Shown: one piece after another, positions 46,558 through 54,886 of the stretch
Position numbering within the stretch: the stretch's first letter is position 1
How the letters are laid out: the number at the start of each line of letters is the position of its first letter
Assembly (NCBI RefSeq): GCF_020179605.1
Contig: NZ_JAINZO010000002.1
Span: 372,001-436,000 of the forward strand
Origin: Geomonas agri
GTDB lineage: Bacteria > Desulfobacterota > Desulfuromonadia > Geobacterales > Geobacteraceae
DNA length: 64,000 nt
Reading direction: 5' to 3'
Made by a program: the position numbers and the translations under genes
The notes under the pieces: model-generated
The model's input: the letters and a program-made list of their open reading frames with translations, nothing else
What the model was told of the DNA's origin: nothing
The model's database searches: none

Positions 46558-47897
46558 TGCAGAACCTCCTTCACAAATACGCCGGTTCGGAAGTAGATCT
46601 CTCCCGTCGCGGCATGGAAGCCGTTCTCGACCTCCACCAGGTTGGCACGGGCCTGGGTGAGCGCGCTTTCCGCGTCCATCACCTCGACCAGAGAGGACAG
46701 GCCGTTGCCGAAACGCAGCGTCACCAGCCGCCGGCTCTCATCGGCGTCGCGCACCGCAGACTGCGCGCTCTCCAGTCTCAGGCGCGCCTCCTGACGGTGC
46801 AGCACGCTCTCGGTCACCTGCAGCGCCACTTCCCGGCGCTCGTTTTCCAGCACTTCCGCCGCACTCTGGCGCACGAGTTCCGCCTTCTCTTTGTCATGCG
46901 AACGCTTGCCGCCATCGAAGAGGTCCCAGCGCAGGTTAACCCCGACGGTCCAGGAATCCTTGTCGGTCCCGAGGGGCATGTCCCGGTCGTTGATCTGGTA
47001 GCTTCCCCGCGCGTAAAGGGTGGGGAGATAGGCGTTCCTCGCCTGTTTCACCCCCAGTTCCCCGCGCTGCTCTGAATTCTCGGCCAGCTTGAGATCCGCA
47101 CGGTTCTGCCGCGCCAGGGCGATCAGTTGTTCCAGCTCCTGCGCGGGCTCCACCAGTTTGGGGAGTTCCGCCACATCCAGGGGCTCCCCCTGCGCTCCAC
47201 CGACGACGAGGTTGAGCCTCAGTCGCGTGACCAGCAGGTCGTTTTTTGCCGTGATTACCCGTTGTTCCGCCTGGGCGACCAAGGTCGCGGTGCGAAGGCG
47301 GTCGGACTTGAGGCCGATACCGTCCTTCTCACGCACCGCCGCCAGGCGATCGTGCTCCCGCGCGTTCAGAAGCGCCTGGTCGGCCACCTCGCGGTAGGCC
47401 AACGCCTTGCGCACGCCCAGGTAAGCCAGGTAGACGCGGAAGGCGATCTCCTCGCGCTTGGCCTCTTCGACCAGGGCGGCCGCCTCGGATCCCTTCCCTG
47501 CCTGAGCGACCCCGGTGGCGATACCGAAATCGAGCAGGGGCTGCTCAAGGGTCACCGCGGTCTTGAAGTCACCGCGTGGTGAAGGGTTATTGAGAGTGTC
47601 GGCCGCGAAATCCTTGCTCGGGTTGATGCGCCCCTCGTCCAGCTTCATCATGAAGACCGCGCTCGGGGTGTTGGAGAGGACCGCGCCACTTTCCAGGGCC
47701 ACGCGGGGCAGGTAACGGCTCCGGCTTGCCGCCACGTCCTGCTCCGCCGCGCCACGATCCAGTGCGGCTGCCTTGAGCAGGTGGTTGCTCTGCAGGGCGC
47801 GCTTCACCGCCTCCTGCAGCGTGACCACTTCGCCAAAGGCCGGCGCCGCATACGAGGCGAGTAGCAGAGCGATGAGCGTTAGCAACCTGTGGTTCAC
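46554..47897 (-). CDS. TolC-family outer-membrane channel protein
   Basis: The 447-residue protein has a signal peptide (residues 1-22, ending PAFG) and two repeated long alpha-helical halves typical of TolC-type channels, with LQEAVKRALQSNHLLKAA at the start. It should form the exit duct of the RND system. It starts with GTG at 47897, preceded by AAGGAGG. It is the first gene after the promoter at 47955-47983. Confidence 0.9.
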   Translation of the reverse strand: MNHRLLTLIALLLASYAAPAFGEVVTLQEAVKRALQSNHLLKAAALDRGAAEQDVAASRSRYLPRVALESGAVLSNTPSAVFMMKLDEGRINPSKDFAADTLNNPSPRGDFKTAVTLEQPLLDFGIATGVAQAGKGSEAAALVEEAKREEIAFRVYLAYLGVRKALAYREVADQALLNAREHDRLAAVREKDGIGLKSDRLRTATLVAQAEQRVITAKNDLLVTRLRLNLVVGGAQGEPLDVAELPKLVEPAQELEQLIALARQNRADLKLAENSEQRGELGVKQARNAYLPTLYARGSYQINDRDMPLGTDKDSWTVGVNLRWDLFDGGKRSHDKEKAELVRQSAAEVLENERREVALQVTESVLHRQEARLRLESAQSAVRDADESRRLVTLRFGNGLSSLVEVMDAESALTQARANLVEVENGFHAATGEIYFRTGVFVKEVLQ

Positions 47898-47924
47898 CCG
47901 GGGACCTCCTTGCGGGTACAGTCA

Positions 47925-47983
47925 GAATATCGAATCGAGATATATTCGAATTCTTATATATATTCAGATACGACAATTGTCAA
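47925..47983 (-). promoter_or_regulatory. Sigma-70 promoter with overlapping palindromic operator for the efflux operon
   Basis: On the minus strand TTGACA (47983-47978) and TATATA (47960-47955) are exactly 17 bases apart, a near-consensus promoter. From the -10 box to about 47925 lie repeated GAATAT/ATATTC half-sites: GAATAT at 47925-47930 faces ATATTC at 47942-47947, and a second ATATTC lies at 47960-47965. A dimeric repressor of ArsR, TetR or MarR type could bind there. No regulator gene is adjacent. Confidence 0.75.
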
Positions 47984-48075
47984 GGTAATAACGTTATAAG
48001 CACATCTTGCATGCCGAAGGCTGGGACAGCCCACGTATTTTAACACCTTAGAGACGAGAGGTCCCGTCACACATG

Positions 48076-48106
48076 AAAAAAAACGCGCTCCTTTTCGGGA
48101 GCGCGC
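48076..48106 (-). terminator. Rho-independent terminator of the DUF815 gene
   Basis: On the minus strand CGCGCTCC pairs with GGAGCGCG (48105-48098 with 48091-48084) and is followed by eight T. It lies about 35 bases after the stop codon. Confidence 0.85.
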
Positions 48107-48141
48107 CGTGAATTGCATCAGAACCGCCGAGGAAACGGGAG

Positions 48142-49098
48142 TTACACGGTGGCCTGGTTGAGCAGGTAGCGCCCCACCCAGTGCTTGGAGAACTGCAGCG
48201 CGGTGCGGCCGCAGCGTTTGGTCTTGTCGTGCGACCACTGGATCGCATCGAGTTCCAGTTCCTTGCTCCAGGGGATGCTCACGTTGCGGGCCTTCGCCTC
48301 GCGCTCCACGCACTGGCGCACCGCGTCGAGGTAACGGTCCTGGGTAAAGACGTGGAAAGCGACCCAGAGGCCGAAACGGTCGGAGAGGGAAACCTTCTCC
48401 TCCATCGCCTCGCTCTCCTGCAGTTCGCCGTTCACGTACTTGCCGCCCAAGAGGTCGGTGTTGTACTGGGGCAGCAGGTGGCGCCGGTTGGAGGTGACGT
48501 AGATGAGCACGTTCTCCGGAGCGGAATAGACCGAGCCGTCCAGCGCGCTCTTGAGCATCTTGTAGGACAGCTCGCCGATCTCGAAGGTGAGGTCGTCACA
48601 GAGAAGGATGAAGCGGTAGGGCTGGTCCTCGACGGCGCTGAAGATCTCGGAGAGGTAGATCAGGTCTTCCTTCTCCACCTGGATCACGCGCAGTCCCTCG
48701 GAGGCGTACTCGTTCAGAAGCGCCTTCACCATGGAGGACTTGCCGGTACCGCGCGAACCCCAAAGGAGCGCGTTGTTGGCCGGGAGCCCTTTCAGGAACT
48801 GACGGGTGTTATACACCATGATCTCTTTCTGCTTCTCGCAGCCGAGGAGGTCGTCGAGCCTGGTCTGGTCGGTGACTTTGACCGCCTCCAGGTATCCCGA
48901 AAAGGAATGACGACGCCAGTTTGCGGCGGGGCAGGTGGCCCAGTTGACCGCCTTGACGGCCCTGGGAAGCAACATTTCGACTGAGCTGAGCACGCGCTCG
49001 AGCTGGGCTACGACCTCCGGTTTCAGATTCAGCATGTACTTTTCCGTCCTCTGTGTGGTGGGCTCCGAACCGGCAGTTTGTTCTGATGAAACAACCAT
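48142..49098 (-). CDS. DUF815 family AAA+ ATPase
   Basis: The protein (318 residues from the chosen start) has a DUF815-type ATPase domain: Walker A GSRGTGKSS, Walker B FILLCDDLTFE, a sensor-like VTSNRRHLLP and the C-terminal part with DRFGLWVAFH. The family is found widely but its function is not established. ATG at 49098 was chosen because a sigma-70 promoter places the transcript start near 49125; an in-frame ATG at 49035 is also possible. The frame continues upstream to 49203 but would pass the promoter. Confidence 0.82.
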   Translation of the reverse strand: MVVSSEQTAGSEPTTQRTEKYMLNLKPEVVAQLERVLSSVEMLLPRAVKAVNWATCPAANWRRHSFSGYLEAVKVTDQTRLDDLLGCEKQKEIMVYNTRQFLKGLPANNALLWGSRGTGKSSMVKALLNEYASEGLRVIQVEKEDLIYLSEIFSAVEDQPYRFILLCDDLTFEIGELSYKMLKSALDGSVYSAPENVLIYVTSNRRHLLPQYNTDLLGGKYVNGELQESEAMEEKVSLSDRFGLWVAFHVFTQDRYLDAVRQCVEREAKARNVSIPWSKELELDAIQWSHDKTKRCGRTALQFSKHWVGRYLLNQATV

Positions 49099-49131
49099 GC
49101 CCAAGTAACCCCCGGTAATTTTGGTTAAATC

Positions 49132-49161
49132 TGTATACGTTATCAGCAAGCCCGCTGTCAA
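49132..49161 (-). promoter_or_regulatory. Sigma-70 promoter of the DUF815 gene
   Basis: On the minus strand TTGACA (49161-49156) and TATACA (49137-49132) are 18 bases apart. The expected start point lies about 27 bases before the ATG at 49098. Confidence 0.7.
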
Positions 49162-49175
49162 ATTAAAACAATGTG

Positions 49176-49916
49176 TCAATTGACGCTGCGTCGGTTCTCG
49201 CACAAGGCCCAGGCGGTGGCTCCCGGGAGCAGAATCCCCGCCCGCGCCAGGGCGATCATCACCGCGTTATCCCAGGACAGCACCTTGCCGGCCATGAACG
49301 CCAGCAGCCGCCCCCACCGCCAATGCCTGTGGTCCCGCACCCGCCCCCAGTGGTAGAGCCGGGAGGACAGAAACCTCGGGATGAGCAACGAGCCGAAGAG
49401 GTAACCGGAGCCGACCACGGTCAGACCGGCGCTCCAGGCCAGCTGCTCCACCTGCCGCAGCCGGTAGCGCCGGTAGTGACCGCGAAACCAGTCGTGGCCG
49501 CTGTAGAGCGCATCGAAGGCGGGGACGGTTACCAGGACGCGCCCCTTTGCTGCTACGTGCTGCCGCACCACCCGCTTTAGATAAGCCCGGTCATCCTCGA
49601 CCCGTTCCAGCACGTCCACGATCAGGGCCAGGTCGTAACAGTTTCTCCCGGGCGGAAGCTCACGGCTGTAGCTGATGCCGGGCTCAGGCTCGAGCTGGTT
49701 CAGGCGCGACGTGGGCAGGTCCGAGTCGACCGCCGCCACCTCCTTGCGCGCCAGGCGGCCGAAAATGGCGCGGTAAAGGTAGCGGTCACCGCAGCCGACG
49801 CCAAGAACCTTCACCCCATCGTGGATGGTGTTTGCCAACAGGGCAGCCAGCGCCCCGGCCCGTGCCCGCTCCCAGGGATGCCGGAAGTAGTGCTCGTCGC
49901 TTGTGCCGGCGCCCAT
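49176..49916 (-). CDS. SAM-dependent methyltransferase, class I
   Basis: The 246-residue protein has a SAM-binding motif I (VKVLGVGCGDRYLYRAIF, near residues 36-53), the acidic end of strand 2 in AAVDSD, and motif LALIVDVLERVEDD near 98-111. After the catalytic domain there is a hydrophobic C-terminal region (about 175-230) that may dip into the membrane. ATG at 49916 starts two bases after the PAP2 stop; the long upstream frame overlaps the PAP2 gene in another phase. Together with the PAP2 gene this suggests work on a lipid-linked substrate, which is inference. Confidence 0.78.
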   Translation of the reverse strand: MGAGTSDEHYFRHPWERARAGALAALLANTIHDGVKVLGVGCGDRYLYRAIFGRLARKEVAAVDSDLPTSRLNQLEPEPGISYSRELPPGRNCYDLALIVDVLERVEDDRAYLKRVVRQHVAAKGRVLVTVPAFDALYSGHDWFRGHYRRYRLRQVEQLAWSAGLTVVGSGYLFGSLLIPRFLSSRLYHWGRVRDHRHWRWGRLLAFMAGKVLSWDNAVMIALARAGILLPGATAWALCENRRSVN

Positions 49917-49918
49917 CG

Positions 49919-51121
49919 CTAGTACCTCATCTCGCAGGCAAGACCTGCGCCCCCCGCCATAATCAGCGGACGGAAAGAGAATTCCTTGATGAGTGAGTTT
50001 CTGGCTTGCTTCCCACTTTTTGGCTTTTCGAGGTGGTTGTAGTGCAGCAGGCGGGGGAGCAGGAATCCGGAAAAAAGGCCGATGGCGGTCCCTGCCATCA
50101 CGTCGGTGGCGTAGTGGTGGTCGGCCATGATGCGGGCGATGCCATCTGCTGTCGCGAGTCCAAGGCCGGTCCAGCAGGCGGCCCGGTCGGTGTCGGGGTC
50201 GTGATAGAGCTCCTGGTATTCGTGGTGGCTGCAGACCAGGCCGGCGCCGGTAAAGGCGAAAGCAACGTGGCCGCTGGGCATGCTCCGGTTGGGCTGGTCC
50301 CCCTCGCATCTGCCGTTGCTGCAGTGGTGCGCGAATGGCTTCTCCCGCGCCACCAGGTTCTGCGACAGCGAGGAAACGAAGGAGGTGAAGGCGAACGATT
50401 CGAGATTGACCATCTCGGTCTGCCACAGTGTGTCCCAGGCCCCGTCGCGGAGCCCCAGGGTGGCAAAGGAATCAAGCACCGGTGCCGCGATCAGACCGTA
50501 CATGAGTGCATCCCCCACGTGGTGCGCGACCTCGCGCGCCCCTTGCGAGTGCAGGCGCAGGGCGTCGCGCACCGCCTCGTCGAAGCCGTTGGTCCCCTTC
50601 CACTTGGGATCGGGATCGCCATGCGCGCTTTCCACGTAGATGGCCCCTGCACCCAGAACGGCGACGCCCACGTATTCTGGGATCCCGGCCCGGTGCCAGC
50701 GCCAGGTGGGCGGGGGGACGTCCGCGCTGATACGCGAGCCACCGGCCGCTCCGCCGGCGCTCGAACCTGCCGCGCCGTCGGGCCGGATCAGAAAATCCTC
50801 GGGCGGAGGGGAGGACTGCTCCAGGGCTGCCAACTCCTGAGACGATGGCGAGTTCCCCCACTCCCTGCCCCCTTCTCGCAGGGGGAGGGGAAAAACAGCG
50901 GCTTCTGGCGCTGAAGATTCTGAAGAATCGTAACTAACCGGTTGGGGGTGTTGGGACCACGGTAACGACCCCGCGTCCCCCGCCGGAGCGGCGGAAACAA
51001 CATCCTGGCAGTGCTGGGGTGCGGGTGCGGTGGAGTAGCCTGCAGCGGCCGCCGCGGGTGCGGCGCTGCAGAGGAAAAAGAGGAGAGCGATCGCGCTATG
51101 GGTCAGGGTGTAATGAGCCAT
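49919..51121 (-). CDS. Exported PAP2-family phosphatase
   Basis: The 400-residue protein has a signal peptide (residues 1-27), a long Pro/Ser/Ala-rich linker (about 28-135) and a PAP2 domain with PSGH (282-285) and Arg330, His336, Asp340 in the RxxxxxHxxxD motif. The first family motif is only partly kept (AREKPF). It probably removes phosphate from lipid phosphates on the periplasmic side. Residues 77-91 (FPLPLREGGREWGNS) are translated repeat sequence related to that in cbiM. It lies 45 bases after citG. Confidence 0.85.
   Translation of the reverse strand: MAHYTLTHSAIALLFFLCSAAPAAAAAGYSTAPAPQHCQDVVSAAPAGDAGSLPWSQHPQPVSYDSSESSAPEAAVFPLPLREGGREWGNSPSSQELAALEQSSPPPEDFLIRPDGAAGSSAGGAAGGSRISADVPPPTWRWHRAGIPEYVGVAVLGAGAIYVESAHGDPDPKWKGTNGFDEAVRDALRLHSQGAREVAHHVGDALMYGLIAAPVLDSFATLGLRDGAWDTLWQTEMVNLESFAFTSFVSSLSQNLVAREKPFAHHCSNGRCEGDQPNRSMPSGHVAFAFTGAGLVCSHHEYQELYHDPDTDRAACWTGLGLATADGIARIMADHHYATDVMAGTAIGLFSGFLLPRLLHYNHLEKPKSGKQARNSLIKEFSFRPLIMAGGAGLACEMRY
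50853..50890. repeat. REP-like palindromic repeat inside the PAP2 gene
   Basis: CCCCACTCCCTGCCCCCTTCTCGCAGGGGGAGGGG-type sequence (two blocks: 50855-50872 and 50873-50890) forms a hairpin and is read in frame as PLPLREGGREWGN. It matches the right unit at 4310-4360, read there as PLPLGEGGRRPGE. Confidence 0.65.
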
Positions 51122-51166
51122 AGGCGAAATTAAAGATCATTAACTTGTCGTTGTCAAACAGCGAGG

Positions 51167-51982
51167 CTACTGCGGGGTGGGCTCCAGCTCGCCAGTGTGG
51201 CTAAGCCATGCAAAGGAGAGGGCCAACAGGTCGGCCACTCCACCCATGGTAAGGTTGCGGCTCATGTAGTGCTCGTTGCGCTGGGACAGAAAACTCATGA
51301 AGTCGTCGCGCTGCTCAACCATAAGCTGCAACGTCCGTCCATCCGCCTTGACCGTGGTCAGCCCTTCCCTGCCGCAGCGGTGCAGCGCGGTGGTGTCCTC
51401 CACGGTGGCCATGAGGCGCCCCAGCATGGCGTACACCGCGCTTCCCCTGTTGCCCTCCGCTAGCTCCCGGCGAAAGGCGGGGAGCGCCTCCCGAAACAGC
51501 GCCGGGAGCCCGTCCAGGGCCTCGCCCCTGATGCCCCGGGCACCGTAGCTGTCGCAAGCGCGGCTGCCGTTGCTGTCGCCCTGCCCGGGTGCGTCGAAAA
51601 GACGGGCGGCGATATCCGCAACCGCCTCGCTGAGCGCCGCCTCTCCTGCCCTATGCGACCGGGCGGCCGCAGTTAACAGGAGCCCGCTCAAGAAGATGTA
51701 CCCCTTGTGGCAGTTGGTGCCGGCACGCTCCAGCATCGCCTGCTCCGCCTCGACCCCTAAACGCACTTGGGCCGAAAGTTCCTCGCCCCGCGTCAGCGAA
51801 TCGGCCAGGCGGCGGAGGTAACCGGAGACTACTGCCAGGGATGCTTCCATGCGGCTGATGGAGAGGTCGTGGTGGGAGCCGGCATCGTTCAGGTCGACGA
51901 GCCCGGGCTTGGGGGTCAGGTAGAGTTCCATGAAGGCACCGCGCACCAGGTTATCGGCCAGTCGCCTCAGTTCAGATGGCAT
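51167..51982 (-). CDS. citG: Triphosphoribosyl-dephospho-CoA synthase CitG
   Basis: CitG makes the precursor of the citrate lyase prosthetic group from ATP and dephospho-CoA. The 271-residue protein has the family segments TPKPGLVDLNDAGSHHDLS near residues 23-41, TNCHKGYIFLSGLLL and the C-terminal NLTMGGVADLLALSF. The ATG overlaps the end of citX by 11 bases. MdcB, the malonate decarboxylase counterpart, is excluded by the neighbours. Confidence 0.93.
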   Translation of the reverse strand: MPSELRRLADNLVRGAFMELYLTPKPGLVDLNDAGSHHDLSISRMEASLAVVSGYLRRLADSLTRGEELSAQVRLGVEAEQAMLERAGTNCHKGYIFLSGLLLTAAARSHRAGEAALSEAVADIAARLFDAPGQGDSNGSRACDSYGARGIRGEALDGLPALFREALPAFRRELAEGNRGSAVYAMLGRLMATVEDTTALHRCGREGLTTVKADGRTLQLMVEQRDDFMSFLSQRNEHYMSRNLTMGGVADLLALSFAWLSHTGELEPTPQ

Positions 51983-52466
51983 CGATCACCGCCCGTGCCT
52001 TCAGCACCAAATCCTCGGTGCTGTGGCGCTTGGCATGGATGCAGGCGAGAGCGGGCTCGCGGCAGATCAGGCAACTGCGGGGGGCGATGTCCAGTTCGGC
52101 GCGACCGACCTGGCGGCCGGCATGATCGTAGACGTCGAGATCGAGAAGCCGTCCGGCCGGGTGCATGGCCTCCAGCGCCATCCCCAATCGTTTCACTTGG
52201 GTGGCCTGGAGCCGGGTACGGTACAGGGCAAACGGCCCCAGGGCATCCGCACCGGAAAACGCCGGTGTCACCTTGAGGGCCGAGAGGAGTTCCTTTTCTC
52301 CCCATGCAAACAGCCGCTCAGCGTGCGGCCCGGCCTTCTCCGCCCCCGGCAGGTTAAGCGACAGCATCACCGTGGCCGGGAACGGGGTCGGGAACAGCCC
52401 GTCCAGAAGCTCCTGGCGGCTGTCCCGCGCTGCCAGGATGCTATTCCTTAACGCGTCTGACGACAT
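51972..52466 (-). CDS. citX: Holo-citrate lyase synthase CitX
   Basis: CitX transfers the phosphoribosyl-dephospho-CoA group to Ser14 of CitD. The 164-residue protein has the active-site-like GRLLDLDVYD near residues 104-113 and the Cys-rich CLICREPALACIHAKRH near 132-148. It overlaps the end of citF by 26 bases and citG by 11. Confidence 0.92.
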   Translation of the reverse strand: MSSDALRNSILAARDSRQELLDGLFPTPFPATVMLSLNLPGAEKAGPHAERLFAWGEKELLSALKVTPAFSGADALGPFALYRTRLQATQVKRLGMALEAMHPAGRLLDLDVYDHAGRQVGRAELDIAPRSCLICREPALACIHAKRHSTEDLVLKARAVIDAI

Positions 52467-53979
52467 CGATGATGCTCCCGTCCCGGTACTCGATCACCGC
52501 CACCACCTCGTCTTCGAACTCGAGCGGGCGCGGCGTGCCGGTGACCCGGCAGATCTCGCGTTGCAACTCCTCGATCTCCTTGACCGGGAGCTTCCTCCGG
52601 ATCAGTTCTTCCTTCAGTTCGGCGTGCTTGTCGTTGACCGCGATGCCGCGCTCGGTAACCACCACGCCGATGGTCTCGCCGGGTGTGGTGATGGTGGTGA
52701 CCCGGTCCCTGACGATGGGGAGCCGCCCGCGGATGGAGGGCGCGACGATGATGGAGAGCTTGGCGCCGGCCGCGGTGTCCGAGTGTCCACCCGTGTTGTG
52801 CAGCAAGTAGCCGTTGGACTCGGTGTTCACGTTGACGTTGAAGGAGGTGTCGACCTCGGTGGCCCCGAGGATGACACAGTCGAGCCGGTTCACCACGGCC
52901 CCGGCGTTGAAGGGGTTGGCGTACATGTCGGCGCTGATCTCCTGGTGGGCGCGGTTTCTCCCGATGGACTGCACCGCCTCCTGGTCGAAGCACTGCACGT
53001 CCATGAGCGCCGAGAAGAGCCCCTCCTCCAGCATGTCCACGAAATAACCGGTTATGCCGCCGCAGCCAAAGCTACCCTTGATGGAGCCCTTGCGCATGGC
53101 GTTACGTACTTTCTCGGCCACGGCCAGCGAGATGCCCCCCGAGCCGGTCTGGAAGGAGAAGCCGTCCCGCAACAGCCCCGCCGCCTCGATCACCTGCGCG
53201 GCATAGCTCGCGATCTGCAGGCCGACGGGATCGGTGGTGACGCGGGTGGTGGTGGAAACGATCTTGGCCGGGTCCCCGAGCCGGTCCACGACCACCACGT
53301 AGTCCACGAGGGTTTGCGGGATGCTGACCGGGACCACCGGAAAGGGGACCAGGTTGTCGGTAACTGCGACGACGCAGGAGGCGTAGGTGGCGTCGATCTG
53401 GGCGTAGCCCAGGCTGCCGCAGGCCGAGGGGCCGTAGTAGCCGTTCATGTTGCCGTACTCGTCGCAACAGGGGGCGGCGATGAAAGCGACGTCGATGGGC
53501 ACGCTCCCCTCGATGACCGAGCGGGCGCGGCCGCCGTGGGTCCGGACCACGATGGGGCAGGAGAGTTCACCCTTGGTGGCCATCTCGCCGATCAGGCCGT
53601 TCACGCCGCACTGGAAGCCGGCGATGACGCCGCTCTTGATGTGTGGGATGATCTCGGCGTGCACCGGGTGCACTGAGGAGGAGGCAATCCAGATCCCCTT
53701 GAGCCCCAGCGCCGCGATTTCGGCCACGATCCGGTTCAAGAGGAAATCGCCGTTGCGCAAGGAATGGTGCGTGGCGATGGTCATGCCGTCTTTGAGCCCG
53801 CTGGCCTCGATCGCCTCCCGCAGCGATGAGAGGCGCTTGTTCGCCCCTGGGTTCACCCGCTTCAGCGGGCGGGCCGCCACCTTTCCCTGCGGGCGGAGGG
53901 CGAACGGGTCGCTATAAGGTATGAGCGGTTTCCCCGCGTAGCTTTCCGGGATCTCCCGTCCCAGGCTATTGAGCGCCAT
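52441..53979 (-). CDS. citF: Citrate lyase alpha subunit (citrate:acetyl-ACP transferase)
   Basis: CitF swaps the acetyl group on the acyl carrier CitD for citrate. The 512-residue protein has the family start (GREIPESYAGKPLIPYSDPFA), TIATHHSLRNGDFL near residues 64-77, TGSGGISLAVAEKV and GGHSDTAAGAKLSI. Length is standard. It overlaps citE by 14 bases. Confidence 0.95.
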   Translation of the reverse strand: MALNSLGREIPESYAGKPLIPYSDPFALRPQGKVAARPLKRVNPGANKRLSSLREAIEASGLKDGMTIATHHSLRNGDFLLNRIVAEIAALGLKGIWIASSSVHPVHAEIIPHIKSGVIAGFQCGVNGLIGEMATKGELSCPIVVRTHGGRARSVIEGSVPIDVAFIAAPCCDEYGNMNGYYGPSACGSLGYAQIDATYASCVVAVTDNLVPFPVVPVSIPQTLVDYVVVVDRLGDPAKIVSTTTRVTTDPVGLQIASYAAQVIEAAGLLRDGFSFQTGSGGISLAVAEKVRNAMRKGSIKGSFGCGGITGYFVDMLEEGLFSALMDVQCFDQEAVQSIGRNRAHQEISADMYANPFNAGAVVNRLDCVILGATEVDTSFNVNVNTESNGYLLHNTGGHSDTAAGAKLSIIVAPSIRGRLPIVRDRVTTITTPGETIGVVVTERGIAVNDKHAELKEELIRRKLPVKEIEELQREICRVTGTPRPLEFEDEVVAVIEYRDGSIIDVVRRVKE

Positions 53980-54886
53980 GTATCGCCTCCTCGTCGATCA
54001 GGGTGTCCACCATGCCGTGGGCGTAGGCGGTGCGCAGCACGCGGGCGGCGCGCTTCACCACCGGGGCGTCCACCATCTTGCCGCCGAGGGCGATGACGCC
54101 GGTACCCAGTTGGCGGGCTCGCTGGATCGCCTCGATGACCTGCAGGGCGTACTCCACCTCGTGCTGCTTGGGGGCGAACACGTCGTGCACCACCTCGATC
54201 TGGCGCGGGTTCACCAGGCACTTGCCCGTGTAGCCGAGCCTTTTCGCCAGTTCGGTCTCGGCCCTGAGCCCCTCCATGTCGGAGACGTCGGCGAAGATGG
54301 TGTCAACCGCCTGGATCCCCTTGGCCTTCGCAGCCCAGAGCACGCGGGTCCTGGCGTTGAAGAGCTCCTCGCCGCCGCGGCTTCTCTCGATCTCCATGCT
54401 GGCGGTGTAATCCTCGGCGCCGAAGGCGAGGGCGAAGATGCGCTCGGAACTATTGGCGATGCCGACCGCGTTGATGACGCCGAGTGCGCTCTCCAACGAG
54501 GGCAGGATGCCGAAGCGGCCGATCTCAACCTCCAGCTCCTCCTCGAACTCGGTCAAAAGCGTATCCAGCCGTTCCACTATTTCCGGAGTATCCGCTTTGG
54601 GAAGCCGGATGCCGTCAGGCATGGCCGGGAGCACCACCTTCAGGTCCTCGTAGCCCCACTTGGTATCGAGCGGATTGATGCGGACCAGGAGTTCCTTGTT
54701 GCGGTCGGTGTAGTTCAACAGGAAGCGCTTGACCAGGTGGCGCGCCGCGTCCTTCTCGGAGAGGGGGACGGCGTCCTCGAGGTCGATGATGACGGAATCG
54801 CAGTTGAAGATGGGGATGTTCTGGAGCATGGAGGGCATGTTGCCCGGGACGTAGAGCAGGGAGCGTCGCAGCTTGAAGCCGGCCAT
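53966..54886 (-). CDS. citE: Citrate lyase beta subunit (citryl-ACP lyase)
   Basis: CitE cleaves citryl-ACP to oxaloacetate and acetyl-ACP. The 306-residue protein is a CitE/HpcH-fold lyase with RSLLYVPGNMPSML, the metal-binding DLEDAVPLSEKD near residues 35-46, LLVRINPLDTKWG and FGAEDYTASMEIERS. The ATG overlaps the stop of the PPC/DUF296 gene as TGATG, showing that the extra gene is within the operon. Confidence 0.95.
   Translation of the reverse strand: MAGFKLRRSLLYVPGNMPSMLQNIPIFNCDSVIIDLEDAVPLSEKDAARHLVKRFLLNYTDRNKELLVRINPLDTKWGYEDLKVVLPAMPDGIRLPKADTPEIVERLDTLLTEFEEELEVEIGRFGILPSLESALGVINAVGIANSSERIFALAFGAEDYTASMEIERSRGGEELFNARTRVLWAAKAKGIQAVDTIFADVSDMEGLRAETELAKRLGYTGKCLVNPRQIEVVHDVFAPKQHEVEYALQVIEAIQRARQLGTGVIALGGKMVDAPVVKRAARVLRTAYAHGMVDTLIDEEAIHGAQ

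Noticed and set aside
49917-50426. Extended N-terminus of the methyltransferase
   Set aside because: The extension is the PAP2 gene read out of frame; the SAM-binding domain starts after 49916.
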